Shown piece by piece: positions 12,301 to 25,384 of a DNA stretch of 64,000 nt (positions are counted from its first letter, which is position 1; each line of letters begins with the position of its first letter). The DNA is from Setaria digitata (taxonomy: Eukaryota > Nematoda > Chromadorea > Rhabditida > Setariidae), in contig RCAB01000013.1 in the NCBI GenBank assembly GCA_003640385.1, forward strand, positions 124,001-188,000, in the 5' to 3' direction. Position numbers and translations under genes: made by a program. Under the pieces are notes generated by a model, which was given only the letters and a program-made list of their open reading frames with translations, did not search any database and was not told the origin of the DNA.

Positions 12301-14848
12301 CAGTAAAAATCAACATTCTCCAAATACATATGGGATACCTGAAAATCCTCAGCAACGATGAATAAGAAAATATTTGATTTTTTGTTCGATTGATTCGATA
12401 GTAAAGTAATTATACGGATAGAAAATATTCTCTTGATCGTTTTTTTGATATAGCTTTACAGTGAGAACCATATAAATTTTATGAGTAAAAAACAATATAC
12501 TTTTTCAAAGTTGTAATTTTCTTTTGCCGGAAACCTCTTGCACAGCAGATTTTCAAACATTATTGTATGGTTGATTGCGTGCGCAAGTACTTTATAATCC
12601 AATTCTAGCCAGCGTCTCGACATCATTCGTTCCAGCATATCCCTGAGAAATTGCCTAATAAAGAGTGCGGAAGCTCACAAGCATTGAAACTTCCCGGACT
12701 TTAAAGTGATATAGCTGTTTCCTAAATTTATGAGGACATTGAACAGTAGGTACTATCTTAACGAAAAGTGAGAAAAAATACCTTGTCAAAATACAGTATC
12801 CCAACGTCAAACGCCGTCCCATATCCCAATCAGCAGGAAACACTTTCATTACACCTGTTTTTTCGAATTCTGTTAATTTCTGCACGAACCATCGATATCT
12901 ACAAAGAGAAGTGTTCTATCAAGTATCAGAAGTAAACTAAAATTTGATAGAAGCTTAGATTTCAAGTAACCTTAAGTCAATTTTGTCAATCCAGGCAATA
13001 TTCTCACTTTCACCGTAAAGCACAGTATATTCAGAAAGCTGATGTTCTATGAACCATTTGCAGAAGTCTTCCTGTATAGCTGGATCTAACGACGAAGCAA
13101 CGCAGCACATATCAGTCACATGAGAATTCAAGACACCCGTCTAGAATAATTTAAATTGTAACAGTGCAAAATAAAAGAGAGAAGCTAGTTCAAAAATGGT
13201 ATCACTAAAGGCGTTTTTATAAGAACCTGGAACGAATGCTTCAGATCCGCAATTAGTTGAATAGCTAATCGCTGTTTTAGTCGTTCGAGTTGTTCACCAA
13301 CATTTTTGATATGCTCTACTTCCATGTAAGGGCCAAAAAGTTGCAATACATTCAGAACAGCGGGCAAATGCGAAGCAATATCACCATATCGATGCTGATC
13401 AATCCATGATCCTATCAGGTAAGTTTATACCGTAAAATTTTTCCCTTTCGCGAAAAACAAAAATCAGTGATTTCCTCAGATCCAACTATGTGAGGACATT
13501 GAAATTTCAAAATCAATTTCTTTTTTGAAAAAGTTATAAGTACAGCTAACATTTCGTAACACAGATAATAAAACTGTCAGTGAATTGAAACCGATCGTTA
13601 CCGCACAGTTTTCAGTGTAACTTAGCTTCGCCCACTCTCTAGCCCGAAAAAGTTTACATTGAACACTTTCTTCTTGAGCAAAAATATGGTATCGATAAGA
13701 TCAATTCAAGATTTGTGTGACTTGTTAAAGCTCTTAAAATAAGAGCCTTAAAAGATTGCGAAATTGTAAAAGTAAAAAGTGAAATGAGGATTACTAATCC
13801 AACCTATTCATTCTATACCGACCCGCAACTCAGTAAGTGTAAAATTGCTCCAGCCGATTGACACCAGTAACCTAATGTATAAGTATGCAACACTAATATA
13901 TTGAAAGTCGTTTAATAGAGAAGTTCTTCATCAGAGAAGTTGAATAAAAGCAACTTCATAATAATGTAAACACTACCCAGTGAATAGACGCCGGTCAATA
14001 ATATCTGAAGATGATGAAGAGCTTTGAGTGATGAAATTAAGTTTCGTTTTGCAACATCAAGTTGCTTGATATCACGAGTCATTTCTTGCACAACACTTTC
14101 TGAGGACTGCGTCTTTAAACAAACCGCATGCACACGTTCTTCTAAGTCTCTCATCGCTGCATGAGCCTGAACTCTTCTTTAACTTCAAGAAATTGAAAAA
14201 TTCTGCATACCGTTCGTGCGTTTCCACACTGCTCATGCATATATTAAAGCCAACCTTATATCAACTTTTGAAATTAACCAAACTAACCTCATTCAAGGCT
14301 TGATCCCCTTCAACACCAGCTTTTCCGTGTGTTTCAACAAGTTCCGCCAACTGACAATCCAATCCAACAATTTCATCTTCGATAGAATGCATCACTGAAT
14401 CCAACTGCGACAACGACTGTTCTGTTGGAAACAAGGCATTAATTTGATCAACAACGTCCATATCAGTAGGACAAAGTCCAGCACCACTGATAGAAGTAAC
14501 CGTACGAATCACCTGCGAATTACCAGATATCATATGATGGTTTCTTATTTTTAAACTTATGCTAAAAAAAGAGAAATTTAAAAATCTTTCAAACGCCTTA
14601 CCCTTCCTTCCTATTCTTAGAACCAGTTGTAACATTAAATAAATGCTGTACCAAATTTCTGCTAATTCGAATTGCCAATTCGAAAATATAACTGCTAAAC
14701 GAATGATGTGGGAACTGGCGTTCAAAGTTTATCGTAATTTGTAACAACCAATATCACATACCCTGTCACTGAATGTAACTTCGCTCTCCACTTTTTCAGA
14801 GCTTCCACTTTTCCTCGTTTTACAGTTATTTTCTAATACTTCACTCAT
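9347..14848 (-). CDS. vps-53: VPS53, subunit of the GARP/EARP tethering complexes
   Basis: VPS53 works with VPS51, VPS52 and VPS54 (GARP) or VPS50 (EARP) to tether endosome-derived vesicles at the trans-Golgi or recycling endosomes. The N-terminal exons give the family hallmark VVDQINALFPTEQSL (about 14450-14420), then coiled-coil text including EMTRDIKQLDVAKRNL (about 14100-14030). Later exons match the order of human VPS53: AALQAMVK (10670), the RSNVPLIRDFF block (10400-10340), GAEQLLLDAHALK (10050), a MTKIEMILKV block (9900) and a C-terminal block with LQKVLEMKALRRQEQ (9500-9460). The start ATG at 14848 (MSEVLENN) was preferred to an in-frame one 35 codons upstream because it lies closer to conserved sequence; this is uncertain. 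The annotated stop at 9347 gives a C-terminus shorter than the human basic tail, so a further small exon may exist. No signal peptide or membrane span, as expected for a peripheral complex. Confidence 0.93.
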
Positions 14849-15660
14849 ATCCCTTCCATCGAAACTGCTGTTTTCACAAATATTCTGAAATACGGACTCC
14901 TGTGCATCTATTTTCCACTCATTTTCATATAAAACAACCCATGCAGAAATCACGTCCGCGATCTACATATTCTTTTCCCTATCCATTTCAGTGACTCATA
15001 TTCACTCGTTTTCCAAAACTGAATGTTTCGTATTTCTTTTACAAAGAAAAAAAAAGAAAGCTGGTCTACAGCCCAAAAAAACTATCAACCGACTATTGTG
15101 AGGCCCTATGCAGCGTTGCAAAATAGCTGTACGAAAAAATATAAGCATATGTGGCCTGAGATCACTCTTCCAGAATCATTCCCCACTGCTGGACGCCGTC
15201 TACGCTGCAACAGATTCAACACTCGACACTTCAGCGGCTTCTTCAAGACTAATTCGAACCTTACGTTGCAATCGCAACCCACCTCTCACAGCTAACCCTT
15301 CATCGTGTTTGCAACGCACGTCCCATGCCGTTACTGCAATCCGTTGCATCCGTCATCGCTCGCGAGGGTTGCACGTGAAATGTGTACTCTCCATTTTTGT
15401 TTTTCTCTGTCTCTCTTTTCCTTGCCTTTACTTTATCTGTGAGTTTCTTAGCTGTCCTGTCATAAGTTATTCTCCCTCTAGTTAGAGCAGTCAAAAGCTG
15501 TCTTGAAGAATATGCAACACATTTTTGTTCTTCAAAGTTAATATATTCCACTCATTTCTGCAACACCTCCTATAACAATTTGGAGTACGTAATTAAAATT
15601 ATAATTCTCGACAAAATTATTCAGTGATCTAGACTGACTTCAGGTACAATAAGCAGAAGA
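14849..15660. promoter_or_regulatory. Head-to-head promoter region of VPS53 and the SMAD gene
   Basis: 812 bp separate the divergent starts. The part from 15110 to 15375 is visibly less AT-rich than its surroundings and holds repeated GTTGCA or TGCAA(C) motifs at 15115, 15206, 15265, 15309, 15335, 15343 and 15368, with TCGCGAG at about 15359. It could be a shared promoter or a 5'-UTR exon of either gene. A 125-codon plus-strand frame over 15108-15485 shows no domain and was not accepted as a gene. Confidence 0.5.
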
Positions 15661-18621
<2,961 letters not shown>

Positions 18622-19458
18622 TTGTCGGTATTTGCGGTGTCAGCTTCTGCTGTATGGTTGGTGAAAGTGTTTTTGTGATTTATGATTAGGTAATATTTTT
18701 TTCCTGTATTTTAGTTTTAACACCCTGAAATACATGAAATCTAGACATATCTTTGCGCTATCGAAAAGGGAGCTGTTTGTCCTCGACTGTTAATCTTCTG
18801 AATAGTTAATTTTTGAAAAAGAATAACTGGTTATTTTGACTTCGTGTACTGTATTTGAAGATCTTAAAAAGATTACCGTTAACAGATTTTGACTGCCACT
18901 TGTATTTTTTCTTAGTTTTAGTTATTATCATGAATCTATAATCTATCATTATTCTGATAATTTTTTTATATCGTTCGTGAAGATCTTTTGGCTGTTTCAG
19001 TCGGAGAATTCACTGTTTAGCTCCTAACCTAAACCCAAACGTCAATAGTTCTTTAAGTGAAAGCAAGGGTGGTATTGCCATCCCCTCTGTTTTTTATGGT
19101 CCTAGACAAAAAAAAAGAAATTCACAGTCATATACAATTTCCAGATTTTCGATGTTTTGCTTTACCCATCCATATCATATCTCTTTTTCCTCTGGGAAAT
19201 AATCTGCGCTATGTAGGTACTAAAAGAAGAACTGGTAAAAATTTTTGCAAAGATAAACAAATAAAACTTGTCCAAGCTGAAATTCTGGTTGTTTACGCTG
19301 AAAATATTCTTCGGCTGCTGAAGTCTACCACAGTTCTTAAGTTCTTGCTGATGTGTCATTTTCTTTAATGTCGGGTCCTTATGGTTACGTGCTTTACGGC
19401 CGCTGTGCGTTATTGGTCATTTCCGCTGTATTGTTCTCTTTATAAACTTTTTAAGTTC

Positions 19459-19464
19459 AATAAA
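19459..19464 (+). terminator. Possible poly(A) signal
   Basis: Plus-strand AATAAA about 840 bases past the SMAD stop. This would make a long 3' UTR, so the assignment to the SMAD gene is tentative. Confidence 0.25.
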
Positions 19465-19638
19465 TATACAGATAAATGAAATTTGTTTTGTTTCAAGCTT
19501 TTATTCATAGTATTTGCTGGTACATACAATTCTGTATTGTCATAATTTAGTAGAATTATATTTGTCAGAAGGAAGGAAGCATCATATATAGAATAAAAGT
19601 GCTAATCGATTTATGCTTTGGCCCTGGGTCAAAATTAA

Positions 19639-19667
19639 ATATTACACGCTCCTTAAGAGTGTAATAT
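19639..19667. repeat. Imperfect inverted repeat (hairpin)
   Basis: Two 12-base arms beginning ATATTACAC pair with one mismatch around a 5-base loop. It sits in intergenic DNA with no neighbouring exon. The function is unknown. Confidence 0.7.
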
Positions 19668-20337
19668 GCTGGTTTAATTAGAATCTGGATGTCATGTAGT
19701 GGAATTCTAGGCCAGTTTGGATAAAACTGTTGGAGTTCAGAAATAAAATTTTGGACAAGGTTTGCTTTTAGCTGTTGAAAATTTTAGTTCCAGAAACAAA
19801 TTTGATGGGAAAAGACGGAGGATCTATGAGACAGACTTCCTTCTGATATTCATTTTCTAATGATTGGAATGGTATATGTTTTCGGCGTTGATATAATTTG
19901 TCGTGTTAAGCTAGGGATAGTCGGCATGCTGGATCTGTTTTTTGTTGGTCGGTTCGGAATTTCATTTCATTCGAAACGTCTGGGTTATATTTGTAAAGTG
20001 GGTGCATGTGATGAAATAGAACCTTTCTCGCAGTGATAGTGATATTTGATGTGAATGGTTGCATGTTTCACTGGCAGATATGCTGTTCGTTAAATTTTCC
20101 CGTGTCAAATTTTTATAGTTTTGTTTTCTTAAGAGATTTGTTTTTCTTCAGCTCACGAATATTCTTTAGTGATAAATATAATTTTAATACAATATTTGGT
20201 GATAGTATTCGAGCAACCATATATAATTGTTCTTTTTATGCATTGCACATTTTTCGCATCCCTAACAGAGGAAGTCAAACTTAATTAAGCTCTGAAATTT
20301 GGTGTGTACTTTTGAAATTTATAATTCCATTGCAGCG

Positions 20338-22614
20338 ATGTCACATAACAGGAGTTTGGAAAAACTGCTGACGGAGAATCCCGTTCAGTCTCTACCATCC
20401 AAAGTGAAGGAAACTGAAGACCGAAGTAATTTCGGTTTCAAATGTTTCATTATCATTCAAATGATTTTTATCTGGACTAGCTATACATTAATTGTAAGGT
20501 ATACTCGTTCACGCACTGCCAAAGATTTGGTATGCTATTTGTTCATAACCCAAAACAGATTTTCCTTTTTCTGGGTTTTTTGATCCAAATTAAAATTATT
20601 CGTCCAAGATATTACCTGATCATCAGTATAAAATATTCGCGAATTAATAATGGTTCACATATTGCAACTTACTTGAAATTTCTGCCGATAGTAAACTAGT
20701 TGATTAATGTGTTTGATTAAATGCAGCGTCTTATTCTGGATTCATTGCGGTTTAATTGTGAGATCTGAAGAAACTCTTGACTAATATCGTTCACTTTTTG
20801 CAGCAATACTTCCCGACAACGGTCGTGTACCTCTCGGAACTGATCAAAATGATTATTACTTTGTGCTTCATTTTTCGAACCAATAAGTACAGTGCAAAAG
20901 AATTTGCAAGGGTATTTCACTTGTTTGATACATGATGGTTCTCCAACAGTTGTGACCACTATTATATGCAACTGAAAAAATTTAAGTCCTTTAAATTTAA
21001 TTTCCAAGTTTTGAAAGAACGAAGGATGTGGAAGTTAATGGTGGTTATTAAACAACTGATTTATTAAATTAAAGAAGATGATGGATAAGTGATATCTGGA
21101 ATTGCAGTGTATGAGGGAGGAATATTTTGGAAAACCAAAAGATTTGCTGAAGATGACTCCTCCGTCAATGGCATATGCATTGCAAAATAACCTTGATTTT
21201 GTGGCACTATCAAATTTAAGTGCTGGCATATATCACGTTACTACGCAGCTTAAAGTGGTCACTACTGCTATTTTTATGGTGATTATCCTTAGACGACGAT
21301 TCTCGAGTACGCGTTGGCTTGCTATTTTCTTATTGTTCGCTGGTGTGGCTGCTGTGGAAGTACTGCTTTCAACGTTTAATTGTAACAAATTGACTGATTA
21401 AAGCATCGGAATTTATAATGCCCGTTTGTTCGTTCGTTTGTTTGGATGTCCCTCATTAACCAAACTCGTTTAATTGTAAGTAGTGAATTCCTCAACTACA
21501 AGGATCAGATGATCAGCCAGTGCCATACAACAGCACATAAATCAGAGTTCATTCATTTTGTTTCATTGTGTTTCAGCGCATTGAAAAAATTACTAGTTGG
21601 AAAGTGTAAGAGGGTTCACTAAGACAAAAGAGTCTTCGAAGCATAGTTCCACTCTTTTATAACACTTATTCACTATTTATTAAACATTATTCGAATTGAA
21701 GTTGGATCTCATTTCTCAAAATTAACACTTTTGAACTTGAAGCTTAGTATGAACGAGGGAAGTATTCAAAAGAGAAATGATGAAAATTATCTTTTTGGAT
21801 TGGGCGCTGTATTACTTCAATGTATTACGACAGGATTTGCTGGTTAGTAATTTGTTCTAAAATATATATTTTTTTCTATATATATGTATATAAAGAAAAA
21901 GAAAAAACTAGAAAAAACAATCTCACTACAGAAAGCTATGCCGTAAAAATTAATGGTCGAAGTTTTTAGGCGTGTATTTTGAACGGATGCTCAAAGATGG
22001 CAGTGAGACACCGTTCTGGATACGAAATCTTCAGATGTACAGCTGTAGCTTAGTGAGTGCTGCTTCAGGATGTATTCTTTCTGATTGGGACAAAATTATG
22101 GCCAAAGGGTTTTTTTATGGTTACACTATTAATGTAATTACGATTATTCTATTGCTAAGCATAGGTAAGTTAATCATATTTCCACTGGGTTATAGATAGA
22201 CCTTTATAACGTTATTCAGAAAATGACATATACCAAAGTCGCCGGTAAATTTAAAAGAGCAAAGCCGGTCTGAAATGATCAAATGATCACTAAGGAATCA
22301 TTTACATATTATAATTCGTTATGTGATTAGGTAATGCAGTTAAACATCGAAAAGAAATGAAAGAGAAGAGAAGTATCATGAATATAACGATCCAAAACAT
22401 AAAATTCTTTTTTATTGTAGGTGGAATTTTCACATCACTAGTGATGAAATATCTAGATAACTTATTTAAAAGTTTTGCCTCAGCATTGAGCACTGTTTTG
22501 GTCGTCCTCGCCTCCTATCTGATATTCAATGATATGGAGCTGGATTTTTTGTTTATTGTCGGTTCTATAACTGCTAGTGGAGCAGTATTATTGTACAATT
22601 CCGTATCTGAATGA
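20338..22614 (+). CDS. Nucleotide-sugar transporter, SLC35A (UDP-Gal/UDP-GlcNAc/CMP-Sia type)
   Basis: A Golgi or ER antiporter that brings UDP-sugars into the lumen for glycosylation. The start at 20338 follows TTGCAG by two bases, a likely trans-splice acceptor. The N-terminal exon encodes a polar tail and the first membrane helix (IIIQMIFIWTSYTLIV). Further exons at about 20804-20910, 21107-21358, 21744-21842, 21970-22164 and 22421-22614 join with matching phases. Family signatures are TVVYLSELIKMIITL, PPSMAYALQNNLDFVALSNL, a QLKVVTTAIF helix, and the C-terminal KYLDNLFKSFASALSTVL segment (K..DN..K.F...LS), which marks this family. About ten hydrophobic segments are present. It ends YNSVSE. 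The substrate cannot be read from the sequence; SRF-3, UGTP-1 and NSTP proteins of C. elegans are in the same family. Confidence 0.93.
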
Positions 22615-22898
22615 TTTGCTCCTGCATTTTAATATTTCACTATTTTTGTTCTTAGACAAAAATCTAAAGAAATTCTTTCTTTTAATTCATTTTTAACATT
22701 GTACGTATTTTACACGTTGTTTTTGGGGAGAAACTGAAATTCCTTTTTCTGTTTTTCGAAAAAAAATTAAATCATTGTTCAATAAGAAGTAGATCGCTGA
22801 ATCTTTGTGTTAATTCTGCTCATATAGCAAATGAGGTCATATGGTCATAGTAGTAGTTTTGAATTATTTTATGGTAAATCCAAATCCTTCATTGTCCT

Positions 22899-22904
22899 AA
22901 TAAA
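22899..22904 (+). terminator. Candidate poly(A) signal of the transporter gene
   Basis: AATAAA about 285 bases past the TGA at 22614. Another AATAAA occurs near 23108. Confidence 0.35.
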
Positions 22905-23761
22905 TTCAATTGTGCTTTTGAGCCATGCTGGTGCTAAAAAGTTTTAAACTCTCTTTGTATAATGATGCTGACATTTTTCACCAATTTTGAATCAAATTAT
23001 GTTCAGCGACAAAGACTTAATTTACTTTTCCAATTTATCATGTTGCCATTACTCACGGCAGTCTCATATCTCATATATAAGACTTAAGAAATGTTACATT
23101 GAGTGATGAATAAATTATTGTTAGTCAGATTCCCAAGATATACAAAGTTTTGTGTTTAAATTTATTATATACATTAACTGAGGTTCATTTTTCATGAAAA
23201 GCAAATCTCTGTGGACATTTTAGTGAACAATCCATTTTTTTTTTTTAATCTATCTGAATTAATGAATACAGAATAGGAAGTGCTGAAATATTCTTATTCG
23301 TTCTCTTGAAATTTCGAATTGTAGAAACCGTTTTGCAACTAGCGAAGAATTGTTACTTGCAAAATAAGTTGAAACTATGTCAGAATTACAGTTTGCCTAA
23401 TGTCAGGTTACCGTTCCTCCGATCTCTTTAACCACTGGAATGTCTGATAATAGATTATTCAATGAGAGAGATACAATTTGAAATATGTCTCTCAAGAAAG
23501 GAAAAATCTGTGTTATACTTGTGTGAAAAAAAGAATATGCCAACAACAAATTGCAGGATGAACCTTACTGATTTGTTAATGATAGAAATGAATTATTAGG
23601 GTACTATCGGAACGGTGAAGCTTCAAGCAAGTATTTGAATTATTAACACTGAACTGTAATAAAGTCGAAAGGGAAATTATTTTATAGTACTATTTTCCTT
23701 TAACAATATTATGTAATGAAGAGAAAATGGAAAACGATTGCGTTATACAGAAAATTATTCT

Positions 23762-23767
23762 TTTATT
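23762..23767 (-). terminator. Poly(A) signal immediately after the MOCS2A stop codon
   Basis: Minus-strand AATAAA begins 7 bases past the TGA at 23775-23777. If used, the 3' UTR would be only about 20-30 bases. Confidence 0.5.
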
Positions 23768-23774
23768 TCGAAAT

Positions 23775-24535
23775 TCAACCACCACTTATTGGTGGTATTA
23801 CAGCGATTTCTGAATGCGCACTGATCGTAATTTCATCGTTATGATTGCCGATATATTCCTGATTTAGAGCCAGCATACAACTTTTTTCGATTGATGATAG
23901 TTCTTGTATCATCTAAAAAATCGGAATTTGTTCTCGGTAAAGTGAATTATTATCGGTGACCTGTTTAATGCCTCAAACTTTGCAACTTAAAATTGACTGT
24001 GGCAAATCAGAAAGAGTACAATCACTTCTACACAGTGCCTTGCAGAACGGAGATACAAGATCCGCTTAGATATATCAAAAATCAAGCTCGTCGATCCAAT
24101 GGTCCAATCCATTTTGAACTTCTTGTAACAAGGAAAAAATAGTGACTTCGTAATCATCTACTGGATAATTTCAACTAGGTTTTTACAAATGGAAATGTTT
24201 TTCAGCTTCCGTCCTATTCGTCACAAAAAAAAGTAATGGTCGAATATGATAAAATTATCAAACAGACTTGGTTTCTTTAAACCTGTCAATAAAATTCTAG
24301 AAAGAAAAGTCCGAGATTTTTTAGGTACAACGAAAAGCACCATTTGACGCCTACAATGAGTGACAAGTATGTTATAGATGATAGCGGTAAAAGGAAACAA
24401 AACCTCGTGAAATATTAGTTGTCGTAGCTGTTGGCATTTTAGCACTCTTGGTACATTCAAATTTCTTTCTGATGCATTACTTAGCAATTCACGTGCTTTA
24501 CCAAATAAAACAAGATGAACCGGCACCATATCCAT
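23775..24535 (-). CDS. mocs2a: Molybdopterin synthase small (sulfur-carrier) subunit, MOCS2A/MoaD
   Basis: A ubiquitin-fold sulfur carrier; its C-terminal GlyGly is thiocarboxylated and donates sulfur to precursor Z in molybdenum-cofactor synthesis. Two exons are clear. The first (24535 to about 24419) encodes MDMVPVHLVLFGKARELL, matching the MoaD opening beta strand plus FxKARE motif. The second (23912-23775) encodes MLALNQEYIG, DEITISAHSEIAVIPPISGG and a stop directly after GG, exactly as the family needs. The join is in phase 0 and gives about 84 residues, the usual size. The ATG at 24535 gives this length. Upstream frame-compatible pieces exist: an exon start at an acceptor near 24570, one near 24665 and an ATG at 24808 with a hydrophobic stretch. 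These would add an N-terminal membrane segment, or may be a 5' UTR or a small separate gene. The large subunit (MOCS2B) is not in the window. Confidence 0.88.
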
Positions 24536-24684
24536 TACTTTACAATATTTCTTAGGAAACTGCTTCCCGATCTACAGAAAATAACTGATTCGTTAATTTT
24601 TCAAAGAACTTGCAAAAATATAAAAGGCTCACTTCATACTGCTCAAAACGATCTTCCGTCTTTCACGTTACACTAATAAGAAAA

Positions 24685-24721
24685 GTTGTAAAACTTTTTT
24701 TTTTTTTTAAAGTTTTACAAC
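24685..24721. repeat. Perfect 13-bp hairpin with an oligo-T loop
   Basis: GTTGTAAAACTTT at 24685-24697 and its exact reverse complement at 24709-24721 flank 11 T residues. It lies just upstream, in the minus-strand sense, of the MOCS2A gene, perhaps in an intron or in its leader. Confidence 0.9.
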
Positions 24722-24808
24722 CAAAGCATTTGTGTTACATAAACTCACGATAGCTATCGAGGTTACGAACGTACTTAAAGCGACAAAAGTATTGCCCATA
24801 TACTTCAT

Positions 24809-25384
24809 ATCCCCCTAAATGAGTTACATTAAAAATAGAAAATAAAAAGCAAGCTTTTTGTCTCTAAGCTGTTAGAAAGTTCGATTATAAATATTTTTTC
24901 TGTTTATTTAAGAAAAACCATTCATAATGCACAAATCACGAAAATGTTCAACGTACGAAGCGAAAAAAAAGAAAATAAACTGCGGAACATTAAACAGCAT
25001 GAGAGATCTCATAAACCTGATGCAATACTTCACACAACAATTAGAATGCTAAAAAATGACTTCGAGTAAATAATCGTTTAGTAACTCATAAAATGCGATG
25101 CACCTTGTCAAGGAAAAGGAACTGTCAAAAAACTTTAGATCTATTGCTACCCAACACTGACGAATATGCATTTTGAGAATTCTTCAAAAATTTTGATTTA
25201 CTTACAAGGGAAAAGTACAATTAGAAACAACATCCTATGATAGCATTTTAGGAGTATTGAAAGTTCCCGAGAAGAAGAAAGCTCAAACCCTCAAATAAAT
25301 GAAAATTTATCAGTACATAAGCGGAGAAAAATTTACTATGAAAAGTATCAGTTTGCACAATGAAATGAAACCACGAATACCACA
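24809..25384. other. Intergenic region between HIRA and MOCS2A
   Basis: 576 bp after the HIRA stop and before the most distal possible start of MOCS2A. No convincing exon is seen. Both genes run on the minus strand, so transcription of MOCS2A from here or co-transcription with HIRA are both possible. Confidence 0.5.

Larger units (their letters stand above)
18622..20337. other. Intergenic region between the SMAD and transporter genes
   Basis: About 1.7 kb without a supported gene. It contains an AATAAA at 19459-19464 and an imperfect hairpin at 19639-19667. Overlapping open frames on both strands near 19057-19368 and one at 20033-20284 carry no recognisable motif. Confidence 0.6.
22615..23774. 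other. Convergent intergenic region
   Basis: About 1.16 kb between the transporter stop (+) and the MOCS2A stop (-). No open frame above 60 codons or recognisable motif is present; 3' UTR sequence is expected at both ends. Confidence 0.65.

Noticed and set aside
15108..15485. 125-codon plus-strand frame between VPS53 and the SMAD gene
   Set aside because: Composition is irregular, it overlaps a minus-strand frame, no domain is recognisable, and the region is better explained as promoter or 5' UTR.
20717..21007. 96-codon minus-strand frame
   Set aside because: It is antisense to the second exon of the nucleotide-sugar transporter (TVVYLSELIKMIITL).
23775..24535. Treating the MoaD exons as the 3' end of HIRA
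   Set aside because: HIRA has its own terminal exon ending at 25385, and the two exons here make a complete MoaD-type protein ending in GG.
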